Counted from the first letter of the stretch, positions 1 to 9,872 are shown. The stretch: DNA of 64,000 nt from Magnolia sinica (GCF_029962835.1 NC_080591.1:39811501-39875500), one strand, 5' to 3'. Notes: generated from the sequence alone by a model not told the origin. Translations and numbers: made by a program.

Positions 1-59
1 ACAAATCTGGAGTCATTGATCGATCGAATTAGCTGGAGGATCGAGATAAACGTGGATGT

Positions 60-580
60 CTACCCAATGAAGCCTAGTTTCAGCTCCTGCTTCTTTTTTT
101 CTTTTACCGCCATTGGGTCTGCAACGGTGGTGAAATCATCATGTTGGTGCACCCGATTATGATGGCCCTTTCTTGTGGTATGATAATTCCCCTGATTACT
201 CGTCTCTGGTGTTGTGCTGGTTACTACGACTGCATAAGATTTCGATGATGAGTCGTGATGCAGATTTGGAGTTTTCGAAAGGGTTGTGGGATTATTCGGT
301 CTTGCCCTGGGGGGGTTTTTTGATCTAGCGTTGGCCCACTCCACCTTCGCTCGCCTACCGTCAATCTGCCTTCCACCCAAGATATCCTTAACGTTTTTTG
401 CATCCTATTCATAGAGAAAATGCACAAATGCGAATCCCCTTGGAAGATTGGTTGATGCCTGAATCAGGATGTAGATGTCCTGAATTCTTCCATACCTATC
501 AAAAATTTGATAGAGGTCCTGGTGGGAGCAATCGTATGGTAGGTTTCAAAAAAATAAGCTGAAATCGTGGTGTGATGGAA
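60..580 (-). pseudogene. RRM protein, probably LINE ORF1 (broken)
   Basis: An RRM binds single-stranded RNA; in LINEs, ORF1 coats the element RNA. On the minus strand an RNP2-like segment (AYFF then NLPYD) lies at about 570-540. It is followed by LYQIFDRYGRIQDIYI at about 520-470, an RNP1-like RGFAFVHF at about 440-417, and a closing GRQIDGRRAKVEW at about 376-335. Together these are one near-complete RRM of about 75 residues. The tail is basic and rich in Ser, Thr, Pro and His, and ends in a stop near base 60. A one-base frameshift falls between AYFF and NLPYD, and an in-frame stop precedes DAKNVKDIL, so the gene is dead. The start is not certain; an open frame runs from 793 to 464 up to RNP2. 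Domain seen directly; LINE origin inferred. Confidence 0.5.
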
Positions 581-852
581 GACGCTATCTGGGGAGGGCT
601 CCTCCTCTGTTAGACGAAAGGTGCGTGGCCGATCTGTTACGGCGACAAAGGACGTGCCACCCCGTCGGACGGGACATTGGATCCCGAATGACGCTAGGTC
701 ATAGAAAGGGTAAATTTGGGTTTTTTTTTTTAACAATTGGTTAGATCCACCCTCCAATGTTAGGCCCAAATCCAAAAATATAGCCAAATCCAAAACTCAG
801 ATAGATGCAAGGGAAGAGGGGGGAGATTAGGGAGGAGAATGCTCACTCCTTC

Positions 853-854
<2 letters not shown>

Positions 855-894
<40 letters not shown>
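855..894. repeat. (CT)n microsatellite
   Basis: About 20 CT dinucleotides in an unbroken run, ending in TTTCTG. It lies at the presumed 5' end of the LINE (GA on the minus strand) and 55 bases before the phospholipase D exon. Confidence 0.95.
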
Positions 895-898
<4 letters not shown>

Positions 899-949
899 GT
901 TTTTTATGATGTAATGTTTATTTATATGGAGACCTTTTGATTACTGCAG

Positions 950-1120
950 AATAAAACAATGCAAATGATGTATGACATAATTTATAAGGCCTTGGAAGAG
1001 GTTGGGCTTGAGAAAACATATATGCTGCAAGATTATTTGAATTTTTTCTGCCTTAGCAATCATGAGGCTGCAGATGGAACCGATGCTTTATGTGGAAGTC
1101 CTACGACAAACGCTCCCCAA
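950..1120 (+). pseudogene. Isolated phospholipase D exon (beta/gamma-type)
   Basis: Phospholipase D hydrolyses membrane phospholipids to phosphatidic acid. The 57 in-frame codons read NKTMQMMYDIIYKALEEVGL, then QDYLNFFCLSNHEA, matching the segment between the two HKD catalytic motifs of C2-type plant PLDs. 'EVGLE...QDYLNFFCLG' is characteristic of the beta and gamma subclasses. The block has a plausible acceptor (pyrimidine-containing tract ending in ACTGCAG at 949) and donor (CAA|GTAATT at 1120/1121). It is exactly 171 bases, phase 0 at both ends, with no stop. No neighbouring PLD exon, and neither HKD motif, was found anywhere else in the window. It is either one exon of a host gene whose introns are filled with transposons, or a gene fragment carried by the CACTA element whose end lies at 2798. 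Family assignment is from remembered motifs, no alignment run. Confidence 0.75.
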
Positions 1121-2299
1121 GTAATTCTTTTGTTCCTGAAGCATTTTTTGTAGTTTTATATTTCATGACCTTTTATTTTCTCTTTTGTTTTGTGGGTAAG
1201 TTGGAATCAAGTCCATGACTTCATTCTCATAGTCTTTCTCTTTACCACATGGACATTGGGTATGGTTTGAAACTTGAAGCTGAGACTCTGTATTCTACTG
1301 AGTCACTCAATTTTTCTAGAAACCAAGCACCGAATGATGCAGTAAACTCACTTTGTGCTCACGTGGTTTGATTCTGGCTTAATTATTGACTTGGTTAGGA
1401 ACCAACTCAATCTTGAGTCAATTATGGATGCCTTTTTTAAAATATATCTGTAGCACCCATGCTTGTACAAGGCATACCATCTACATGCCACCATATGTCC
1501 CAGCATGACAAGCAAGTGCAAGATCCAAGCCATCCATCAAGTGGGTTCAGATAGTATGAAATAACAGGTTTTATGGAGCTTGAATTTACCATATTCAACA
1601 TGAAAATTTGCATGATACTAAATACTTAAGCATTAGCTTGATTTTCCACTAGTATTGGCAAGATAATGTGTTGAATGAGTTGACAGAATTGCATGTTTCT
1701 CATCAATGCTTACAGTGTGACGAATGATGCAAGCATTCTGACGAATGATGTGAATGGTCATCATGTCATGTTGTATTGCTTCAAAAACTTTAAGGAATAT
1801 ACTAAGGTAATTTCTAATGAAGTTTATCTAAATTATAACTATTTCTTTGGTAGAATTTTTTGATATCTGCCATTGGTATTTCTTTGCCTTGATTAATAGG
1901 TGTTCCATATCTGCATTACTTGATATCTGTTAGTCTTGTTACCAAACAGGGGCTTGTCACACAAGTTCTGTATATCGATAAATATTTTTAATTAAAAACA
2001 TTTGAAGCTATCTACCTTGTAGTCTGAAGACTTGCTTTAATGATCTAAATAGGATTCTGTTGAATTATGGCCCGGGTTACTCTTGTCTGCTTCACTGTCT
2101 TTTCATCTCTATTCTCATTTTAGTTTTTATGAAATTGGATTATTGGGTAATTCAAATTCTTGCCATTCATTCATAGGGTTTTGATAGTTATGCAGATAGA
2201 GATTTGATAGTTAGACCGATGGAGATTATATTGCAGAACAACAGTTATAGGAAAGGATTAGTCAGAATCAATAAGAATTTGTGTGAAAGGATTAGTAAA
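1121..2299. other. AT-rich stretch with no recognisable gene
   Basis: Intron-like, T-rich sequence following the PLD splice donor. No retroelement domain, RNA gene or further PLD exon was seen. A short imperfect duplication (GACGAATGATG) occurs at about 1719-1751. It may be PLD intron, CACTA interior, or both. Confidence 0.5.
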
Positions 2300-2798
2300 G
2301 AATCAGTAGGAATTTCTATTATTGGCACTTTTACTGGCATTTTCTACAGTTTTTAGCGGCATTTTTTAATCTCTTATCGGCACTTGTTCAGCTTTTACCG
2401 GCGTTTGTAGTAACTTTTAGCACGTTTCTAATAAAATTTACCAGCGTTTCTTATAACTTTTACCGACGTTTCTCTTCGCTTTTAGCCGGCATTTCTCATA
2501 GCTTTTACCAGCATTTTTATAATTTTTACCGCCGCTTCGTACAGTTTTTAGTGCCGATTTTACAATTTTTACTGGCGCTTTTACAGTTTTTACCGGCAGT
2601 CGCTAGAAGCGCCGGTAGAGGATAATAAGCACCGCTAATAGTTTGACTTTTAGCGAAGGCCATTAAAAACGCCGGTATAAAGATGCGACCGCCGATAAAA
2701 GATACAACGACGCCCCCCTTTAGCGGCACGTGCCCGACCGCCGGTAACACTTGTACCAGCGGTTTTAGCCACCAGTAAAGGCTTATTTTCTTGTAGTG
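2300..2798 (-). mobile_element. CACTA (En/Spm) DNA transposon, one terminus with subterminal repeats
   Basis: The right border at 2798 reads, on the minus strand, CACTACAAGAAAATAAGC, the classical plant CACTA terminal inverted repeat. It is followed by about 450 bases of degenerate subterminal repeats with a TTTTACCGGCGTTT-like core in both orientations (for example near 2397, 2459, 2510, 2590 and 2745). Such repeats bind the transposase in this superfamily. The border abuts Athila reverse transcriptase sequence, and TTT at 2799-2801 fits the 3-bp target duplication. No second terminus and no transposase were found, so the element extends leftwards out of the window or has lost its other end. 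Confidence 0.85.
2785..2798 (-). repeat. CACTA terminal inverted repeat
   Basis: The minus strand begins CACTACAAGAAAAT. The flanking TTT (2799-2801) corresponds to TTT in the uninterrupted Athila copy near 12850, which places the insertion site precisely. Confidence 0.9.
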
Positions 2799-2801
2799 TT
2801 T

Positions 2802-3350
2802 CCTCGCATCGCTTCAACACATTTTTAAAATTTTCCAAATATTTGCTGAAGGATGGACCAAAGACTAAGAAGTCGTCCATAAAGACCTCTAAATATTGCC
2901 CCACCATGTAAAAAAAATACTCAACATGCATCGCTGAAAAGTGGCGGGGGCATTACATAGCCCGAATGACATCCTTAAGTAAGCAAAGGTGCCTTAAGGA
3001 CATGTAAATGTGGTCTTTTCCTGATTTTTAAGGGCTATCTCGATCTGATTGTAGCCCGAATAATGGTCAAGGAAACAATAGTAAGAGTGACCAGCTAGCC
3101 TTTCCAAAATTTGATCGATAAAAGGCAAAGGAAAGTGGTCCTTCTTCGTGACGGTATTTAACTTCCTATTGCCAATGCACATTCTCCAACCAGTAATGAT
3201 CCTAGTTAGCACGAGTTCATTATTAACATTGGCTATAATGGTGATTCCAGACTTCATGGGAACCACTTGAGTTAGACTCACCCAATGGATATCGAATATT
3301 GGGTATATCATACCTACATCCAAAAGCTTAAGAACCTCAGCCTTAACCAC
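2802..3350 (-). pseudogene. Athila-like reverse transcriptase (copy A1), cut by CACTA
   Basis: Reverse transcriptase copies element RNA into DNA. Minus-strand motifs in order: a lysine-poor start (MVKAEVLKLLDVGMIYPI), then RMCIGNRKLNTVTKKDHFPL, PFIDQILERLAGHSYYCFLD, GYNQIEIA and the catalytic YLEVFMDDFLVFG (FMDD box) at about 2901-2863. The usual SQWVSPV-type block is altered to HWVSLTQVVPMKSG. A stop follows TFTCP and further changes break the frame. The gene ends abruptly at 2801 after VLKRCEE, where the CACTA terminus is inserted, so the RNase H and integrase of this copy are not present. Confidence 0.85.
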
Positions 3351-3518
3351 TTCCTTAATGTTTGGATTTAGTTTACATTGCGGTTGTCATGAGGTCTTTG
3401 CATTATCCTCAAGATGAATGCGGTGAGTACAAATCAAAGGGTCAATTCCCTTGAGGTCCGCAATCAACCATCTAAGGGCTCATTTGTGCTCAACGAGAGT
3501 AGAGATGAGCACACTCTC

Positions 3519-4330
3519 TTATTCTTGCTCAAGGTGGGAAGAAATCATCACCAGGTATGTCTCATATTGACCTAAATAGACATATTTCAAATTAAAAGGC
3601 AAAGGCTTTAGGTCAAGCTTCGGTGCCTTGAGGTTAGACGGTAGAGGTATTACATCAGTTTGGGACAATTCTTTGAATTGTGGCCTCCATTGGTTAACTT
3701 CAATTACTGGCACGGTATCCAGCATGGTCCCCACCTCCCTAATCATCTCATCATCAAATTCATGGGAGTGGGCCAGGCACATCTCTAGAGGGTCAGAGGA
3801 TAAGGTCAAAAGTGCTCTTTCTTCCACGAAAGAATCAATTAGGTTAATATCTTGGGAATCATCTTCATCCTCTAACTGTTTGCCTATGTTGAAAAAGATA
3901 TTCAACTCAAATGTCAGATTTCTGAAAGACATACCCATGACTCCATTCCTACAGTTAATGATTGCATTTGAAGTGACAAGGAATGGGCGACTAAGAATGA
4001 TGAGAATTTGAGTGCTCATGTCCACGATAAGTTGAGTATCTAGGATAATAAAATCTACCGGGTAGTAGATTTTGTCAACTTGGACCAACACATCCTCAAT
4101 TATCCCTCTTGGTACACGAACTAAGCAATCAGCAAGTTGTAATGTGGTTCAAGTGGGTTTTAATTCACCCAAACCTACCTATTCGTAGACCGAGTAAGGA
4201 ATCAAATTTACGATCGCTCCTAAGTGAAGAAGTGCATGCTCAATGCGGTAATTCCCAATTACATAAGCAATGGTTGGGCTACCAGGATCTTTGTATTTCT
4301 CTGGAACATCTTACTTTAGGATGACACTCA
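3519..4330 (-). pseudogene. Athila-like protease and spacer (copy A1)
   Basis: The protease cleaves the Gag-Pol polyprotein. The clearest part is the 190-residue open frame from 4091 to 3519. [19 protein letters not shown] and IILSRPFLVTSNAIINCRNG match the C-terminal half of Athila retropepsins (consensus ILGRPFLAT; here G to S). It is followed by an acidic spacer with LSSDPLEMCLAHSHEFDDEM. The active-site half (DLGAS-type) lies upstream at about 4200-4330 and is too decayed to read in one frame. The paralogous protease in copy A (13620-14376) retains the active-site motif. Confidence 0.75.
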
Positions 4331-4820
4331 CTTTTTCAGTTAAAAGATTTTCTTTTGAATATTTTACCATCTTTTGGTCGTTCACAAGTCTTTCATAAAT
4401 TTGGCATATGAAGATATTTGTTTAACCGCATCCAATAAAGGAATATTAACCTTTACTTGTTTCAACAACTTTAGAATGTCCTGAGAGTTAGAGAGAGATT
4501 TTGGTGCAATCTATTGTTGGGGGAATGATGCAATTGGCTGTCTTTGGAGTTCTGGTTCTAACTCTTGTGGAGTGTTGCTAGGTTTATCAGTTTCATCTTC
4601 TTCGGGGTCCTTACACTTTTCAGCCCTTACTGGAATAGATTTGTCAATTATCTTTCCACTCCTAAGAGTAGTGATAGACTTAGCTTGCTCCATTTGATTT
4701 GAAGAGCTTAGATCACTTTTTCGTATTGCGGTTAAGGATCGAGGAAAGGTTGGGCTGAAAGAATCCCTTTTTTACCCAATTGAATTTTTTGTCTCACGCC
4801 CTTGTATGGCCTTTGAAAGG
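4331..4820 (-). pseudogene. Athila-like gag C-terminal linker (copy A1)
   Basis: Degraded linker between nucleocapsid and protease. A 60-residue open stretch at 4693-4511 begins MEQAKSITTLRSGKIIDKSI, followed by acidic and Gln-rich sequence. 'TLRSGK' preceding an acidic spacer is usual between the gag zinc knuckle and protease of Athila/Tat elements. Several stops and frameshifts; no catalytic motif. Confidence 0.6.
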
Positions 4821-6008
4821 TCTTCAAGGGTTTGCAATATACTCTAAGTGATAAGCTCTTGGTTTTGAATATGTTTCCAAACCGGATCCTCTTGAGGTTT
4901 CCCTTGATTCAGAATTGGTTAGGGATTCCTTGAGGAGTAGCAGTTTGTCCATTCCTCCAACTGAAGTTTGGATGATTTCTCCAACTAGGATTATATGTAT
5001 TAGAGATTGGTCCACTAAAAGGTCTTTGGTAGTTGTTTATGGCATTCGATTGCTCATTTAGTGCCTCTTGAAAAGCAGGTATTGTTGGGCAATTTTCAGT
5101 TATATGTATGTTGAAAGCACAGATACCACAAACAACTTCCTTAGCCTTATCCTTCTTAAGTTCCATGGCCTCGACCTTCCTTGCGAGACTGACAACTTTA
5201 GCATTTATATCACCATCCTCTTTTAGCAAGTATATCCCACCTCTCTCCCTTGCTTAAGTAAGCTTAGATGTGGTGCTAGGTTTTGGGGTGATGTCTCATG
5301 ATTGTGCGGTTTCAGAGAGTTTGTCAAAGTAATCCCACACCTCATCGACATTTTTGTTCATAAATTCCCCATTGTACATCGTCTCGACGAATTGGCGTAT
5401 GGAAGATATCAGTCTATCGTGGAAGAAAGTTGTTATGCGCCACATTTCAAAACCGTGTTGTGGGCATGAACTGACGAGATCCTTGAACAGCTCCCAACAT
5501 TGGAAGAATGTTTCATCTTCCTTTTGGGCGAAGTTCATGATCGACTTCCTGATGGTGTTTGTCTTATGGTATGGAAAGAATTTTTTTATGAACTCCTTCA
5601 TCATGTCATTCCATGTGCCAATAGATCACAGACGTAGTGAGTGTAACCATGTCTTAGCTTTCTCTTTCAAGGAGAAAGAAAGAGTTTCAGTCTAACTGTG
5701 TCCTCAGACACATTAGGAAAGTATAAAGTGGCTATAACCTCATCAAATTCTTGCAAGTGCAGGTATGGACTTTTATATTCAAGTCCAAGGAACTTTTAAA
5801 GGAGTTAGACCACTCCAGGCTTGATATCCATGTTTCTTGTGTTTCTTAGAAAAATTATACAAGAAGGAGTGCTCATCCTCGCAGGTTGTAAGTAATCTCG
5901 TAAAGTACGAGGCAGGGGTGCATGGTGCACCTCATTCTCATCCTGGACTTCCACAACTCGAGGTTGCAGCTGATTCACCAGTTGATTTACAAGTTGATTT
6001 GTAGCCAT
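4821..6008 (-). pseudogene. Athila-like Gag (copy A1)
   Basis: Gag forms the virus-like particle. From the ATG at 6008 (MATNQLVNQL...) the protein runs leftwards: an N-terminal region ending DYLQPARMSTPS, then the Retrotrans_gag core. The core reads FIKKFFPYHKTNTIRKSIMN, then ETFFQCWELFKDLVSSCPQH and RLISSIRQFVETMYNGEFMN at 5604-5296. A zinc knuckle CGICAFNIHITENC (C-x2-C-x4-H-x4-C, all ligands kept) follows at about 5133-5090. At least three in-frame stops and shifts break it. The start is chosen because the same MATNQ start recurs in the copies at 29480 and 50039. Fragments of this gag also lie at 14377-15352, 28734-29480, 36263-36487 and 49352-50039. Confidence 0.85.
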
Positions 6009-6169
6009 AACCTCAATTAACTCTAAGGATCTCGTGTGATGTCTAACGGATGGATTGATAACCCCTCAACTAATCCTCCTTTACTCAAAAGACGTCGAGT
6101 GTTGCCACGGACCCACTTGGGCATGAAACACTCTCAGCCCTCAATTTCATATTCTAACCTAAACCTTTA

Positions 6170-6571
6170 AAAAAAGAAGCAAATAGAAATCTAGAAATAG
6201 AAAGAGAGAGAGAATTCGAAAGAAGTTACCAAATTAGAAGTTCTTAAATTAAGATCCTGCAAAACAAAACAAAACAAGTCAGTTTCTAAAAACAGAAATT
6301 CTAAAATTAGAAAGTTTCTAAAAATGAATTAGGAAAGTAAACTAGTTTTTAAAAAGGAAAGTTTCTAAAAATAGAAAATAGAAAGTTTCTAAAAACAAGA
6401 AAGGTTAATTTCTAAAATCAAATTAGGAAAGTTTCTAAACCTAGAAATAGAAAGCTAAGTTAGTTTTTAAAATAATTCAGAAAAATCCCAACCTAAAAAT
6501 AGAAAGTTGAAAAACCCTAATCTTAACCTAATTCCAAAACTACCTAATCTCAGAAAAATTGTAACTGTTAG
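6170..6571 (-). repeat. Athila leader with A-rich degenerate repeats (copy A1)
   Basis: Untranslated leader between primer site and gag. On the plus strand a motif like AGTTTCTAAAAATAGAAAG or AAATTAGGAAAGTTTCTAAA recurs every 20-40 bases. The same leader repeats occur at 29640-30194 and 50290-50631. No ORF. The role is unknown; packaging or translation signals would be expected here. Confidence 0.7.
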
Positions 6572-6589
6572 TCCTTGGCAACAGTGTCA
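6572..6589 (-). promoter_or_regulatory. Primer-binding site, tRNA-Asp type (copy A1)
   Basis: Minus strand TGACACTGTTGCCAAGGA, six bases from the LTR edge. It differs from the Athila tRNA-Asp site (TGGCGCCGTTGCCGGGGA) only by transitions, consistent with decay of methylated CpG and CHG sites. Confidence 0.75.
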
Positions 6590-7470
6590 AAAACTTGTTC
6601 ACAATCCCAAGTGTAGGATCACGATGTAGTAATAATCTCGGTGAGACCGAGGTCGAATCCACAGGGACGAATCTTGTGTGTATTCTGAAAGTAACTAAAA
6701 CTAGAAGTAGAAAAAGATGTGAATCTAATCTGAATTAATTGAGAGAGTAATTGTGATTAAAGTAATTAAAACTAACAAATTCAAAGGTGGTAACTAGGGT
6801 TTCTAAGCATCCAATTGTAGAGATTAGGGAGATTTATGCTTGATTTAAGGACACAACTGGAATCAGAGTCCCATCTTATCCAATTGGAAGCTATCTTAGT
6901 AAAACCAAATATGAACTTCCTTTGACCTAATTTTCAATGGATGAGAGCTGTGAGAACTAGAAGTGATTCCATCACAAAACCATGCCTTGGAGACAAGGCA
7001 AACAACATGATTTACCAATCCCACAACCAACGTGAAAGAATTACAAAAGTTAGGAAGGATTCCATCATCCAATCATGCCCAAGGGACAATGGTGAACAAC
7101 AAGATTTCCTAATTTCACAATCTTAATACATGAAAAGAATATACTCAAAGCTATCACAGGTCTATTGTAATTTGAGTCACAACAAACCATTAAAAACTGA
7201 AAGTATTTCTTAAATATCAAACTAGAATCAAAGATAGTTTAACTTAAACATGAATCAACGTAATAGAAAACATCTCATTATGCTACAAGCTTCATCTCTT
7301 AACCCTAGCTAAGAGGTTTAGCCAACTATAGACATGATTGAACTAAAATCTCTTAAGAAAAGCATAAAAATAATTAAGAAAAAGGAAGAAAAACTCTTGG
7401 TGATGACTTCTCCACTCTTTTTCTCCACTCCTCAAACCCTAGAAGATGCCTAGGAATATCCTAAGGACCC

Positions 7471-7480
7471 CTATTTATAG
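7471..7480 (-). promoter_or_regulatory. TATA box of Athila LTR4
   Basis: CTATAAATAG on the minus strand inside the LTR. The same box lies at 56253-56243 in the copy LTR1. In LTR2 the equivalent site near 32975-32963 is mutated (TGTAAATAAG). Confidence 0.75.
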
Positions 7481-7564
7481 TTTTGCAACTCAAACTTTCA
7501 CACCAAGTTGGAAAAATCCAAAAACTGCCTTAAATTTTTGCATTTCGTGTGCCGCCTGCGTAAC

Positions 7565-7712
7565 CTTAGACTAGTCGAGGACAACCTTCCACTGGTCGAG
7601 GATGCCGAGAATTTAAGGATTTTGATCGCTGGAGATCGAGTCGAGGAATCTTCAACGGGTCGAGCAGGATCCTTCGACTGGTTGAAGATGGGCTTAGACT
7701 AGTCGAAGGATG
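7565..7712 (-). repeat. Cluster of TCGACTAGTCGA-type palindromes
   Basis: Five to six imperfect copies of a CGACYRGTCG palindrome (for example GACTAGTCGAGG, CACTGGTCGAGG, TTCGACTGGTTGAA, GACTAGTCGAAGG) lie 90-240 bases upstream of the TATA box. Equivalent clusters are at 33058-33206 and 56335-56510 in the other Athila LTRs. Confidence 0.75.
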
Positions 7713-9001
7713 CAAATTTTTAGGGTTCCTTTACTTCACTTCAAGTCTTCAATTCTCTTCATTCCTCACTTGGTTTTCTTGCATCTTTGGCATGTGAATT
7801 CTTCATTTTTGGTCTTCTAAGATCTAATCTTTGCTTTGGTGATTCTTGAGCGTTAAATCCATGTTTTTAGCATCCTTTTCAATCCACGCTCTTAAATTCA
7901 CCTTGCATACAAACATGATTAAAATAGAACATTAACCATTATCATGTTCATAGGCATCAACATTAAGCATCTTGTAATTCTAATTTTTTAAAAAATTTCT
8001 AAATTTTCACAATTTTTGCTCAAAGACTAAGTAATCACTAATTAGCTTGTCTAATCCACACCCCCAACCTAAAATCTATATTGTCCTTAATGTAAAAGAA
8101 ATAAGCATGTAATACAAAAGAGGCAATGAAAAGAAAATGGAAGTGATGGAAGGATAATACTTGAAGAAGAAAATTTTTAAGCTTTTCCAATGATCTCAGT
8201 GTGAAGATGGGTTAGCACAAAAGATTCAACAGACAATAAGCAAGCTATCCTAAACAACGGAAAGCAAACTATCCTAAAATAGCGGAAAGCAAACTATCCT
8301 AATCTAAAATTCTTTGAAAGCAGTAAACCTAACTAAGGAAAAAAGGAAAAACCTACTCAGTCATGACGCAAGGTTCCTCCTCGGGCCAATATCTTGATAA
8401 ATTTCTTAGTAGGTTTCTCAACAAGATCATCTAAAAGCTCTTTTTGCAATAAGCTTGGATGTCCTGGAATATGAATTTCCTGAGAAATTCATGGACCTCA
8501 ATATAAAGTTTCCTTTTAATCTCCTAAGATGTCTAAAGTACATATGATTCACCTGAGATAGAGAAATCAGAGACTACAAGTAGATAAATTTAGAGAAATT
8601 CTTAGTAAGTGATGTAGTCTCAACATATTATGAAGTTTTAGACTTCGGTTCAACTTTCAGCTCCTCCTCTCTTAATGGTAAGCATTCACGATCTGTGGAA
8701 GGAAGGGCTTCAGAATAAGCGTTCTCTCAGTCAGTAACAACCATGAGGTATTGTTTTACAAGGCATCCATTATTTCTTTTATCACGAGATCATTTGAATC
8801 TGCAAAATATGCCAAGTGATCTTTTAGAGAGTTGAGATAGTCAGTTGAGAGAGACTCATTTTCCATATTGAGGTTTGTGATGATATGCCTAATGATTCCT
8901 TCGTCTTCTCTTAGAATATAGGGAAACATAATCTCTTATTCTTCACCTTGACGTGAGTAAATTGTCACTGGATATATCTTGCCTTGCCCTGCATAGACAT
9001 A

Positions 9002-9241
9002 TTATGGATCAATAGGTGCATTGATGTGAAGATTATGTTCACTGCTACTACTCAGTAGAGGCACTATATCATTAAGAGTTGACAGCTCAGATGATTGCCT
9101 TAAATGGGTTGTTTTAAATTTCAGAGTCATATCGAGTGACTCATCCATCTCCCTAATCATATTATAATCTAAATCAGGGGGGTGGTCTACACACACCTCA
9201 AAAGAGCTGGAAAGGTCAATTGAAAGAGGCTCATCCTCCAC
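9002..9241 (-). pseudogene. Athila protease-RT spacer fragment
   Basis: 79 open codons. VDHPPDLDYNMIREMDES and SELSTLNDIVPLLSSS align by eye with LAHSHEFDDEMIREVGTM and ELSQTDVIPLPSN in the spacer after the copy A1 protease (3519-4091). This is therefore a diverged paralogue of the protease-RT linker, not a new gene. It has no catalytic motif and ends in a stop. Confidence 0.6.
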
Positions 9242-9316
9242 ATTTTAATCAGGTGTGTCAGATGGGTGGAGTAGATCATTATGGTTGGCAACTTCCTGTA
9301 CCTCGTGATCACTTTC

Positions 9317-9870
9317 CTAAACCATACAAAAGATCGATTCCAGAGGAATTTGAGCTATAAGCTCATGTTTGTCATCCCAATACTCACCATCTTCTAATTT
9401 AACATAGTTCACAAGTGGGATGGGATCGTTTTCCTCACGTTCTATTTCTAGGTTGGGTTGAGGCTCGAATAAACTAGCCTCTTCCTCCTCATTGAAGCCA
9501 AGTGTATCATGTGAGTGAAGCATGTCAGTATCATTATATTTGAAAGATACCCATGTCTTTTGATCTTTATTTTAGACAGTCATCGAGATCAACTCTCTGG
9601 GAAATTGAACCATATGATCATTAACAGAATCCAGCTCATCATTCTCAATTTCAGTATTCTCCACAATCGCTTCACGTGAACCTAACTGTTGTATATCTTT
9701 TATAAGTTCTTGTAATCTTTGGAGTGTGTTTTGCTAGATGAGCTTTATAGTTTGTGTGAAATTTTGAAGTGAATTCTCTTGGATCGTTTCTTGTTAGATC
9801 TCAGAGGTATAGGACTCAAGAGAATTGTCACTATGATGCATTGTTGATTTAACTTCCCAATCTTGATGTT
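9317..9870 (-). pseudogene. Acidic spacer ORF of the short Athila segment
   Basis: Largely one frame broken by a few stops, with 68 open codons at 9523-9317. Very acidic (NEEEEASLFEPQPNLEIERE), preceded by a Gln- and Glu-rich stretch at about 9790-9620 that could form a coiled coil (LQRLQELIKDIQQLG). It begins almost directly at the LTR end. No domain recognised. It may be the N-terminal extension of the spacer at 9002-9241, joined after deletion of gag. Confidence 0.4.
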
Positions 9871-9872
9871 TC

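Larger units (their letters stand above)
1..895 (-). mobile_element. LINE retrotransposon, 5' part (truncated by window edge)
   Basis: Read on the minus strand, this begins with a (GA)n tract at about 895-855, then a short purine- and pyrimidine-rich leader, then a broken ORF with one RNA-recognition motif (RRM) and a Ser/Thr/Pro-rich basic tail. A GA-rich 5' end followed by an RRM-type ORF1 fits a plant L1-like LINE. Endonuclease and reverse transcriptase would lie left of base 1 and are not visible, so the class is an inference from ORF1 alone. An SR-type splicing-factor pseudogene is the main alternative. Confidence 0.45.
6596..8060 (-). mobile_element. Athila-like LTR (LTR4 of the array)
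   Basis: 1465 bp. On the minus strand it begins TGTGGATTAG just after a GGTTGGGGG polypurine stretch (8069-8061) and ends GGGATTGTGAACA next to the primer site. It carries a TATA box (7480-7471) and upstream palindromes (7712-7565). A polypurine tract on one side and a primer site on the other mean that it serves as 3' LTR of the 8061-9872 segment and 5' LTR of copy A1. Confidence 0.8.
8061..9872 (-). mobile_element. Short Athila-related internal segment without primer site
   Basis: Lies between LTR4 and LTR3. Its right part directly follows an LTR end (TTGTGAACA) but has no primer site or leader. Its left part (8061-8340) is the usual polypurine-side untranslated region, shared with 10504-10800, 34312-34600 and 56849-57171. 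The middle holds only acidic spacer ORFs; there is no RT, RNase H or integrase. It is best read as an internally deleted or non-autonomous derivative. Confidence 0.65.

Noticed and set aside
1700..1810. Possible further PLD exon after an acceptor-like CTTACAG at about 1711-1717
   Set aside because: The open frame reads VTNDASILTNDVNG... and does not resemble the next PLD segment (RRFMIYVHSKGM-type). It also contains an internal duplication.
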